DNA from: Planctomycetaceae bacterium | GTDB taxonomy: Bacteria; Planctomycetota; Planctomycetia; Pirellulales; Pirellulaceae | DNA length: 64,000 nt | NCBI GenBank assembly: GCA_020638995.1 | Contig: JACKHM010000001.1 | Span: 1-64,000 of the forward strand | Reading direction: 5' to 3' | Shown: positions 33,506 to 41,391 of the stretch, piece after piece | Position numbering within the stretch: position 1 is the first letter of the stretch | Layout of the letters: every line of letters starts with the position of its first letter | Program-made: the position numbers and the translations under genes | Notes under the pieces: model-generated | Told to the model about the DNA's origin: nothing | The model's database searches: none | Seen by the model: the letters and a program-made list of their open reading frames with translations, nothing else

Positions 33506-34918
33506 TCAACTCAACACCGCCTGCACGACATGTGACTCGGTGGGCCCGGTTAGCCGCTCTTCCAATCCGTGATGCAAGACGCTGAGATACTTGTGGTCGA
33601 TGCCCAACAGGTGCAGGATGGTTGCGTGGAAATCTCGTACGTGAACTTTGTCTTCGGTAGCTCGCAGTCCGATCGCATCGGTTGCTCCATAAGTTCGCCC
33701 TCCGCGGATCCCAGCTCCCGCCAACCAATAGCTGTATCCCCACGGACTGTGGTCTCGGCCCTTGCCTTGCTCGCTCATAGGCATCCGTCCGAATTCTCCG
33801 CCCCAGATCACCAGCGTGTCGTCGAGCATGCCGCGCTGACGTAGATCATGTAACAAACCGGCAATCGGTTTGTCGGTCTTCTCGCAATGTTCGGTGTGAT
33901 TCTTCAGTACGTTGTCGTGAGCGTCCCAACCAACGGTGCCTCCAGCATACAGTTGAACAAAGCGAACACCGCTCTCCAACATCCGCCGAGCCAGCAGACA
34001 TCGTTGGCCAAACTCCTTGGTCCGAGGACTATCAAGTCCGTAGAGCGAGTGCGTTTGCTCGGTTTCCTGGCTGATGTCCACTAACTCGGGCGCTTCAGCC
34101 TGCATCCGGAACGCCAACTCGTATGCCGACACGCGGGCGGCGAGTTCGTCGTCGCCAGCTCGCTCAAGCAAATGGCGCTGGTTCAACCGTTGAACCAGAT
34201 CGAGGATGTTTCGTTGTTGCGGCGCGGTGATTTGTTCTTGGGGGCGCAGGTCAAGGATCGGCGCCGCACCGGGCCGCATGGTCACCCCTTGATAGGTTGC
34301 AGGCAGAAAGCCGCTTCCCCACGCCGGTGGACCGCCCTTCAACCCGCCACCAGGATCGGGCAACACAACGAAAGCGGGCATATTCTGATTCTCGCTGCCA
34401 AGCCCGTACGCTACCCAGCTACCGACACTCGGCTTACCCATTAAGATGCTGCCGGTGTTCATCTGATACACCGACTGCGGGTGGTTCACGCTGTCTCCGT
34501 GCATGCTGCGAATCACGAACAAATCGTCTGCACACTCGGCGAGGTGCGGCAGGAAGTCGCTGATCTCGATGCCTGAATCGCCGCGTGGTCGAAAAGGTTT
34601 GATCGGACCGAGCAACGGATTCTTCGCGACGTCGCGACGGGTCATCACTTGGCCAAAGCTCTCGGGCAGCGGCTGGCCGGCGAATTTAGTTAGTTCGGGC
34701 TTCGGATCAAATAAGTCAACTTGACTGGGGCCGCCGTGCATGAACAGCCAGATCACACGTTTGGCTCGCGGCACGAAGTCCGGTTGGCGTGGGGCGAGAG
34801 GATTACGAGCGGCCTGAGCATGTTCGGCAGCACACAAACCGGCAAAGGCCAGCATCCCCGCACCGCCTCCCGCACTCCGGAGGAAACTTCGGCGTGATGG
34901 TTGTGAAGGAGAACGCAT
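33506..34918 (-). CDS. DUF1501 secreted sulfatase-like protein
   Basis: A 470-residue protein with a twin-arginine signal (PSRRSFLRSAGGGAGMLAFAG). Body motifs of DUF1501: KRVIWLFMHGGPSQVDLFDPK, FLPHLAECADDLFVIRSMHG, SVGSWVAYGLGSENQNMPAF, LLARRMLESGVRFVQLYAGG, LVIWGGEFGRMPMSEQG, GRDHSPWGYSYWLAGAGIRG and LLGIDHKYLSVLHHGLEERL. The domain belongs to the alkaline phosphatase/sulfatase superfamily; its substrate in planctomycetes is unproven. The DUF1553 gene follows 47 bases downstream, so both are probably one operon. Confidence 0.9.
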   Translation of the reverse strand: MRSPSQPSRRSFLRSAGGGAGMLAFAGLCAAEHAQAARNPLAPRQPDFVPRAKRVIWLFMHGGPSQVDLFDPKPELTKFAGQPLPESFGQVMTRRDVAKNPLLGPIKPFRPRGDSGIEISDFLPHLAECADDLFVIRSMHGDSVNHPQSVYQMNTGSILMGKPSVGSWVAYGLGSENQNMPAFVVLPDPGGGLKGGPPAWGSGFLPATYQGVTMRPGAAPILDLRPQEQITAPQQRNILDLVQRLNQRHLLERAGDDELAARVSAYELAFRMQAEAPELVDISQETEQTHSLYGLDSPRTKEFGQRCLLARRMLESGVRFVQLYAGGTVGWDAHDNVLKNHTEHCEKTDKPIAGLLHDLRQRGMLDDTLVIWGGEFGRMPMSEQGKGRDHSPWGYSYWLAGAGIRGGRTYGATDAIGLRATEDKVHVRDFHATILHLLGIDHKYLSVLHHGLEERLTGPTESHVVQAVLS

Positions 34919-35231
34919 CGCAACAACTCACAAGACGGGCGTTTGGGCAGGTTTGAACGCTGATGATTATAGCGTGGAGCGGGACGAGGTCGCTAGCGAT
35001 AATCGCAGTCTGCCTATCGAGAGAATGCCCGATGTCGAACGAGAAACTTCCAAATCAAAGGTAAAGACGACTTCCCTGCGGGATATTCTTTCTTCCCTGG
35101 AGATTCCCTGCTCGATACTCCGTATTGCCCCCAGCCATCTTCGAGGCCATGTGCCAAGGAGCCGACAAGAAAAGCACAGAGCCGACCCTTGCGAGCCGGC
35201 TCTGCGTCAGCGAGCTGCGTTGCTGAATGAC
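34919..35231. other. Intergenic region with terminator
   Basis: About 310 bases between the DUF1501 start and the stop of the next minus-strand gene. Apart from the hairpin at 35166-35207, I see no gene or repeat. It probably also contains the promoter of the DUF1501/DUF1553 operon. Confidence 0.5.
35166..35207 (-). terminator. Rho-independent terminator
   Basis: On the minus strand, ACGCAGAGCCGGC pairs with GTCGGCTCTGTGC around a TCGCAAGG-like loop, followed by TTTTCTT. It lies 25 bases after the stop of the gene at 35232-35954. Confidence 0.75.
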
Positions 35232-35954
35232 TTACATGAAGTTACAGTCCATGCCGAGCCGCATCTTTAGTTCGTCGAACTGTTGGTAAAATGTGTCGCT
35301 CGAAGAATGAACGTGTTCGGCTTCGGTGATGAATTTGATGTCGTCTCGGCAACGAACACCGTACGATTCGAGAATTCGCTCGAACTCGTCCAACGGATTA
35401 CCGTAAACGATCAACAGCTTGTGTTCGTCGAATTGCACCTCTTGCGGGATACCTGGGTTCAAGACAGCGATGCCTGTGCAACCGTCGTTAACCAGCAAGT
35501 CTTCATAGTCGTAGAGAGTGCTCTTCAGCACAGGCACGTCGATGTGTTCGCGATACAAATCGGTGTGCCCACCACTTTCGCGGCTGTGGCTTGTTTCCAG
35601 TACAACATCGACTTCGACTCCCAGCGGATCAATCAGTTCCATGAAGATCTCGAACAGGATCTCGTTCGATGCAGCGGCCATAATCACCGGCACATTGCTC
35701 TTCGCCTCTTCGTCGTGGTAGACGTCGTGACGGTATCCTTGCTCCGGAATAACTTGCAAATCGTACGATGGACGAACCGCATCAGTCAACCGAAATTTAC
35801 CGTAACGCTGGACGCCGAGGTGGGCTTCCAGCTCGTCCTCGGACAATCGCTCGAAGCTGCTGTTGTTGGCAGTCTGGTTGGGGCCGCGCTTGATGGCAGC
35901 GGCTTCGCCTTCCTCGTGGAAGACATTCTGAAAGAAATTTTTTAGGAAACCCAT
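35232..35954 (-). CDS. Conserved hypothetical cytosolic protein
   Basis: A 240-residue acidic protein with no signal peptide or membrane segment. It begins MGFLKNFFQNVFHEE with a likely amphipathic helix, then AHLGVQRYGKFRLTDAVRPSY, VPVIMAAASNEILFEIFMELID, VVLETSHSRESGG, LLVNDGCTGIAVLNPG and a C-terminal HKLLIVYGNPLDEFERIL. The pattern suggests an alpha/beta fold. I recognise it as planctomycete-like but cannot assign a function. A terminator follows. Confidence 0.75.
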   Translation of the reverse strand: MGFLKNFFQNVFHEEGEAAAIKRGPNQTANNSSFERLSEDELEAHLGVQRYGKFRLTDAVRPSYDLQVIPEQGYRHDVYHDEEAKSNVPVIMAAASNEILFEIFMELIDPLGVEVDVVLETSHSRESGGHTDLYREHIDVPVLKSTLYDYEDLLVNDGCTGIAVLNPGIPQEVQFDEHKLLIVYGNPLDEFERILESYGVRCRDDIKFITEAEHVHSSSDTFYQQFDELKMRLGMDCNFM

Positions 35955-36391
35955 CTTCGTCCTCGGTGGCTGTATCGGCGAGCGGTGTCAGGGGGACGGC
36001 TTGCCCGTGCTAGGGATTCTTGTTACTCAAATCGTAGGTTACGCTTTCGGTCGCTAGACAGAGGCTTTTTTCCAGGAAGCGAATTGGTTTTAGACCAAGT
36101 CCCACTCCATCGACATATTCGTTACAAAGCGATCTGTTGGCTTGCTGTCATGCGACTCCTGAACGCCATCCCTTGCACGGTCCAATGTGGTCCAACCAAG
36201 CTCGCCAGCGGATTCCAGTGCTGGACGAAGTGACCTGTTATATGAGAAGTCTAGCACCGGACTAATCGCTGGTCGGTCTAGTTTGTACGCTTCCGGCGAG
36301 ATTTTCGCGGCAGCAGTTTGCCAGACCGTTAGATCGGGAAAGGTCAAGCGATGACTTTGGTATATATTACGCGAGCGGAATCGCAGATCGT
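35955..36391. other. Intergenic region, no clear feature
   Basis: About 437 bases between divergent genes. An 85-codon minus-strand frame (36090-36347) has no ribosome-binding site or recognisable motif and I do not call it. Promoters for both flanking genes are expected here. Confidence 0.4.
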
Positions 36392-36421
36392 TTGTTCAAG
36401 AATTCAAGGAAGGATGCTGCT

Positions 36422-38014
36422 GTGTTGCTGAGCCAACTCTACCGGCCAACTTGTTTACAAGCATTACTAGCGAATGCGTTAGCGGTGACTGTTTTTATCG
36501 CAGCTGGCTGTGGCCAATCTCAGTCCACGACATCCGTCGTGGCTGAGCAGCCTCTCAAATCTGCACCCACCACCTCAGCTAGTACCGAGAACTCCTCGGC
36601 CGATCAACAACCGAGAAAGCTTGTCCGTGAGTCCTGGGAAATAGTGCTGGTCGGCGGTTCAAAAGTTGGTTACTCGCACTTTGAGGAGTTCGAAACGCAA
36701 GTTGACGATCGATCCGTTCGAGAGCTGGTCAGCAGCAACGAGATGTCAATGCAGCGTTTCGGCCAGACGGTCACGCAAAGCATCGAAGCGTCAAGCGTCG
36801 AAACGCAATTGGGGCAAGTGTTGCGGTTTGGTACGAAGATGCAAACTGGCCCTACAGCGTTGACGATCAAAGGCGAATATCGCGACGGCAAGATGTTGAT
36901 CGAAACCGGTACGCTCGGAAAAACACAGACTTCTTCGTTGGATTGGAATCCGGCGTGGGGAGGTTTCTTCGCAGACCAACAGTCGCTGAAGCAACAGCCC
37001 ATGACGGCGGGTGAACAACGCACGATCACGGCGATCGTCCCGGGAACTGCTCAAGTTGGCGAGATCAAGATCACTGCGAAGAAACGGGAATCCACTCAGT
37101 TGCTGGGGACAGAGCGCGAACTTCTGCGAATCGAAAGCTCCTTAAACATCGCGGGTACACAGATCACATCAATTATGTGGGCCGACGAGGCCGGCGAAGT
37201 CTTGAAGACGGCAATTCCAGGATTGAATCACGAAACCTATCGCGTGACGAAAGATGTTGCTCTCCGACCGGCCGATAAGAGCGAGTTCGATTTGGGAACT
37301 CAGACAGTCGTCAAAGTCGATAGGCCAATTGAATCGCCACACACGCTGTCCAGGGCTGTTTATCGTGCTCGTCTCAAGAGCGGTTCCCCGGCAGAGGTCT
37401 TTTCAAGTTGCAGATCGCAATCAGTGAAGAAGATAGACGAACACACGGCCGAAATCACGGTCAAAGCGATACGCCCGACGAGCGACAAGGTCGCTATAAC
37501 CGATTCTGGGGATCCTACCGATGGTGACCTTCAGCCGAACAACTTGATCCAAAGCGACGACGGGGCGATCATCAGTCTCGCCGAACGCTTTACCGAGGGA
37601 GAAACCGATCCGTGGGCGTTGGCAAAGAGGTTTGAGGCTGGCGTCCGCGACTATGTCCACAGCAAAAACTTTTCACAAGCGATTGGATCGGCTGCGGATG
37701 TGGTTCGATCGCGCGAAGGCGATTGCACAGAACATGCCGTGCTGCTTGCGGCACTCTGTCGAGCGAAGGGAATCCCGGCCAGAGTTGCAATCGGGCTGGT
37801 CTACTACAGCCCAGTGCAAGGCTTTGCTTATCACATGTGGAACGAAGTCTGGATCGCGGACGGTTGGGTGCCGATCGATGCTACTCTGGGACTTGGCGGA
37901 ATAGGCGCAGGGCATTTAAAGATCGCTGATTCAGATCTGAGTGCCGCAAGTCCGGTCAGCGCGCTGCTGCCGGTAGTCGAAGTTATTGGGCAGTTGGAGT
38001 TGGAGGTGTTGTAA
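36422..38014 (+). CDS. Transglutaminase-like lipoprotein
   Basis: I start at GTG 36422, which has AAGGAAGGA eight bases upstream; TTG 36392 is an alternative. The N-terminus leads to a lipobox (VFIAAGC), so the protein is probably anchored by a lipidated Cys. A Ser/Thr-rich linker precedes a beta-rich region. The transglutaminase core is near the C-terminus: SREGDCTEHAVLLAALCRAKGIPAR (as REGDCTEH with the catalytic Cys), YHMWNEVWIADGWVPIDAT with His and Asp. About 530 residues. Acts outside the cytoplasmic membrane as a protease or cross-linker (inference). Confidence 0.85.
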   Translation: MLLSQLYRPTCLQALLANALAVTVFIAAGCGQSQSTTSVVAEQPLKSAPTTSASTENSSADQQPRKLVRESWEIVLVGGSKVGYSHFEEFETQVDDRSVRELVSSNEMSMQRFGQTVTQSIEASSVETQLGQVLRFGTKMQTGPTALTIKGEYRDGKMLIETGTLGKTQTSSLDWNPAWGGFFADQQSLKQQPMTAGEQRTITAIVPGTAQVGEIKITAKKRESTQLLGTERELLRIESSLNIAGTQITSIMWADEAGEVLKTAIPGLNHETYRVTKDVALRPADKSEFDLGTQTVVKVDRPIESPHTLSRAVYRARLKSGSPAEVFSSCRSQSVKKIDEHTAEITVKAIRPTSDKVAITDSGDPTDGDLQPNNLIQSDDGAIISLAERFTEGETDPWALAKRFEAGVRDYVHSKNFSQAIGSAADVVRSREGDCTEHAVLLAALCRAKGIPARVAIGLVYYSPVQGFAYHMWNEVWIADGWVPIDATLGLGGIGAGHLKIADSDLSAASPVSALLPVVEVIGQLELEVL

Positions 38015-38080
38015 ATGGAATGAACGATCACCGCTTAGGCATTATGATCCATGAGATCACAGACATAGGGGGTGCGATTG

Positions 38081-39370
38081 ATGGAAGCATTATTATGGGG
38101 AATTCTTGGTCCCGAAAGGGTCGCGATCGAACGGCGTAGCCGAACGCTTGGCTTGGGTGCGGCGGTTCGCGCATTCAATGACTTGGCAGTTCCCGGAATG
38201 GGCAATGTCTACTTCGGCAAACAGCTTGTGCTCGCCGTTCTGGGGATTGCCGTAGCGCAGCACATTCGAGAACGCGGCGGAAAGGCGCAGAATATCGAGA
38301 CTGCGAACGCCGTTGAGGCGCTCGCCTGCTTTCTTGCATTCGAACAGAACAAATGGAGCAGCGACATTCGGCTACGCGGCGTGTCGAAAATGTCTGGGAA
38401 ACCTGTTCCGACCTTTGAGGCAGCGCGGAAAAGAAATTTCTATGTGACGCAGCCGATGCGCATGGCCACAATTCAGCCGCTCAGGGAAATCCATCTCGTC
38501 GAGGCCAGGGCAGAACGATTCAATGCATTTGCAATCGCTGAGAGAGGGCAGAGCCTCATAGACCAATTCTGCGACGAGTACCCGCAGGTCTATCACTCTC
38601 GGAACGTGTTTCGGAGGCTTTGTGACTGGGCATCTGGTGACTCTCGTAAGCTGACGAGTCTCACCGAAGCACTTTCCCCATGCCAACCGCTTCCTGACAA
38701 CGTGCGTGCGAAGCTTCGAACCTACATTGTGGACGGAGATGACCACGGAGCGAAGCGTCGCAAGGCGGTGTTTGAGTGGGTCAAGAGTTTCGGCTGGCAG
38801 CCAATCGAGTTGACCGCTGGTCGACCCGCACAGCTAGACGAAGCTCACTGGAACGACATTGAGTCGGGCGCGGCGTTCTTCGCGGTCCGCGATGCTGCGA
38901 TCGCGCTGCTGGATGCCGTGGAAGAACAGATGGGAGATTCGAGCGTTCCCAAACTCTTCCTCGGCCAGGCGCTTCCAGATAATCTGAAGCCGTGGATCGA
39001 CGATCTTGGACGTCTGGCGCAGGCATTCATCGACCGCAGCTATGATCCCTCGCCGGCCAACGATGCATCCCGATTCTGCCGCGAATGTCTTGAGACGGGT
39101 CACGTCATCGAGAACTTGGTGGAACGCGACGGTCGTGTTCTGAAACTCGTTGACGGCGCTGTGATTCCGGGCTCTGCTTTCCGTGGACGGGCGGGTAGTG
39201 GGTTGGAAGTGAACTCAACGGAAGAAGAGGAGGAGTCGGCGGAAGCTCACACGCACGAGGCAGGCACTTTCGGCTCGTTCTCACCGCGAATCTGGAACAT
39301 GCAGTTGCTGGCGATGGACTTGGATGGTTCGCTATCGGATTACCTGGAAACCCTGAAGGCCGAACAATGA
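38081..39370 (+). CDS. Unknown protein, first gene of PLD/helicase operon
   Basis: A 429-residue protein, started at ATG 38081 with AGGGGG eight bases upstream. No signal peptide. It begins MEALLWGILGPERVAIERRS, continues FNDLAVPGMGNVYFGKQLVLA, and has a possible small metal site (FCRECLETGHVI). An acidic linker (EEEEESAEAHTHE) precedes the C-terminal segment IWNMQLLAMDLDGSL. I recognise no domain. Its stop overlaps the next start by four bases (ATGA), so it is translationally coupled to the PLD-like gene and very likely part of the same complex or system. Confidence 0.75.
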   Translation: MEALLWGILGPERVAIERRSRTLGLGAAVRAFNDLAVPGMGNVYFGKQLVLAVLGIAVAQHIRERGGKAQNIETANAVEALACFLAFEQNKWSSDIRLRGVSKMSGKPVPTFEAARKRNFYVTQPMRMATIQPLREIHLVEARAERFNAFAIAERGQSLIDQFCDEYPQVYHSRNVFRRLCDWASGDSRKLTSLTEALSPCQPLPDNVRAKLRTYIVDGDDHGAKRRKAVFEWVKSFGWQPIELTAGRPAQLDEAHWNDIESGAAFFAVRDAAIALLDAVEEQMGDSSVPKLFLGQALPDNLKPWIDDLGRLAQAFIDRSYDPSPANDASRFCRECLETGHVIENLVERDGRVLKLVDGAVIPGSAFRGRAGSGLEVNSTEEEEESAEAHTHEAGTFGSFSPRIWNMQLLAMDLDGSLSDYLETLKAEQ

Positions 39371-41391
39371 GCAGAAAGCGACGATTGCCCAAGCCGCCAT
39401 CGCTGGCTCAACACTTTGAGGCCCCGGATGATTGCTACGGCTTCTTCGGCTGGGTGTGCGGTTACTCCGCGGATGCCGCATTCCTGAATGATGCCCTGGA
39501 GCGGTTCACCCGACAAACTTCGGCTCAACGGGCCAACGAGGGAAAAGTCTGGCTTGCGGGGATGCTCGATCCAACGAACCCCTGGATTTCGCCGGTCGAT
39601 GCGCCAGGCTTTGCGCACCTTCGCATCAAGAATGTCGATAAACGGCCCTTCAGATTGCTACACGCCAAAGTGGCTCTCCTCGGATTTCGCGCCAAGGACG
39701 ATGCGGAACAGTGGAAGATTCGACTCATCGTATCCACGGGCAATTGGACGCGGAGCACGATGGAGGAAAGCCTCGATTTGGCGTGGCGCGTGGAGTTGGG
39801 ACGACAGGACCTTGGCGTGAATTCGGACGAAGTGCGAGCCGTTCGCACCGACATCAACGCCGCATGGAGCATGCTCCGCTGGCTGCGCGAGCATTTTGAC
39901 ACTGATATCCTTTCGGCTACTCCCGCGCAAAGGTTGGATACCACAACTAGCGATGCCTACAAACGGTTCGAGCAACTCGCTGCCTCAGTTCGTAGTGCCA
40001 ATAACACGCCGTCCCGCTTCTTCCACAACCGGAAGAAGTCTTTGCTGGAGCAGCTTCCCGCGAAATTGAAAGCGATGCAGATTGGCGTCAGGCGGAATTA
40101 CGTCGCAATGGGTTCAGGCTTCTTCCAGACGCCGACGGATGGCGAGAGCATCCCTTCCGTACTCACGAGGATAGTGGGGAAGCTGCAAGATGAAAGCGTT
40201 CTAACGCAGAATCCGGGAATTGATGTGTTCGTTAACGATCGCAATTGGCAAGCGGTGGCAAACGCACTTCCTGCATTTGCAGATAAGGGCTGGACGGTCC
40301 GCAAAGCTTACAAGCATGAAGACATCTTCGGCGAAGGAACCGCTCGCGATCTTCACGCCAAGTTCATTCTGAGTGGCAACGAGAAACAGTCCAATAATTG
40401 CACGAGTCCCTGGCTTTATATTGGTTCCGGCAATCTGACGGAGCCCGGCTTCCTCAACGCAAGCTCGCGGCACGCGGGCAACCTTGAAGCCGGGGTCATC
40501 TTCGGCACGAATGACTTGTACTGGAGGCCTGCCAGAAACTTACCTTCTGATCGCGTAATCCCGAACATTCTTCCCGTGCGCTGGGATGACGCCGATATCT
40601 TGACAGTCGAACACAAGCCCGAGCCGGGGCCGCCGTTCGAGCAACGTAAGGTTGTCTGCGTGGCCCCTCCGGTATCGTACTTGTTCTGGCGTGGAACCAA
40701 CGAGACCGGCGTGCTGTCAGCGCCAGAGGATGCCAAGAGCAGTATCGCGGTGCTTGACGGAGTGGGGAAAGAATGTGATCGAGATCCAAACGGGAACTAC
40801 ATCTGGCCTGGAAAGTGTCCCAATCAAGTTGTGGTCTGTTGGCAGACGGAGGACTCTCAAAAGAACTGCGCACCCGTACCGGTGCTCGACGAATCTGGGC
40901 GAATCTCCGGTACCCCGCTACAGCCCATAGAAGTAGATGACGCTTGGCGGCAGCTAGAGAATTTCCCGATGGTGCCCGACGATGTGGACGACGAATATGT
41001 GCAAGACGGGGAGATGCTCTCTGCCGGCATGGACACAATCGCTACCCCAACAAGCACTGTTGGCGCCCGGTACCCAATCAGAACGATGATGGAACTCATC
41101 GAGAAAATCGCTGCCCAGCAGACTGGAGTTAGCAAGTCGGATTGGACGGCTTGGTGTCATCGGTTCGAACAGACCTTGATCCAAGCAGCCGACAGTCACG
41201 CATTGAACGAGTTCAAGGAATTGAAACTGAATCCGCTCAGCCCGCTTCGTCATGCGCCGTTCAGGCCGACTTTCGCGGAAACAGCGGATTCAGCCGAAGG
41301 CAAACGCTACGAAGATGCCTTGTCCCGAGTTGAAGATGCCTGGGGTGTTGCAGACATGGCTGCCATTGGAGGTGTGAATCATGGCCAGTAG
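39367..41391 (+). CDS. PLD/Tdp1-like phosphodiesterase
   Basis: A 674-residue protein with two HxK motifs in the phospholipase D superfamily pattern. The first is LLHAKVALLG followed by LIVSTGNWTRSTMEESLD; the second is DLHAKFILSG followed by LYIGSGNLTEPGF. The HxK then S-x-N order with a missing Asp resembles tyrosyl-DNA phosphodiesterase and related nuclease domains. The C-terminal 200 residues lack a known domain. It overlaps the helicase gene by 11 bases. Role predicted: cleavage of a DNA or RNA phosphodiester bond, guided by the helicase. Confidence 0.8.
   Translation: MSRKRRLPKPPSLAQHFEAPDDCYGFFGWVCGYSADAAFLNDALERFTRQTSAQRANEGKVWLAGMLDPTNPWISPVDAPGFAHLRIKNVDKRPFRLLHAKVALLGFRAKDDAEQWKIRLIVSTGNWTRSTMEESLDLAWRVELGRQDLGVNSDEVRAVRTDINAAWSMLRWLREHFDTDILSATPAQRLDTTTSDAYKRFEQLAASVRSANNTPSRFFHNRKKSLLEQLPAKLKAMQIGVRRNYVAMGSGFFQTPTDGESIPSVLTRIVGKLQDESVLTQNPGIDVFVNDRNWQAVANALPAFADKGWTVRKAYKHEDIFGEGTARDLHAKFILSGNEKQSNNCTSPWLYIGSGNLTEPGFLNASSRHAGNLEAGVIFGTNDLYWRPARNLPSDRVIPNILPVRWDDADILTVEHKPEPGPPFEQRKVVCVAPPVSYLFWRGTNETGVLSAPEDAKSSIAVLDGVGKECDRDPNGNYIWPGKCPNQVVVCWQTEDSQKNCAPVPVLDESGRISGTPLQPIEVDDAWRQLENFPMVPDDVDDEYVQDGEMLSAGMDTIATPTSTVGARYPIRTMMELIEKIAAQQTGVSKSDWTAWCHRFEQTLIQAADSHALNEFKELKLNPLSPLRHAPFRPTFAETADSAEGKRYEDALSRVEDAWGVADMAAIGGVNHGQ

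Noticed and set aside
36090..36347. 85-codon minus-strand ORF in the intergenic region
   Set aside because: No ribosome-binding site, no motif and no context; not enough support.
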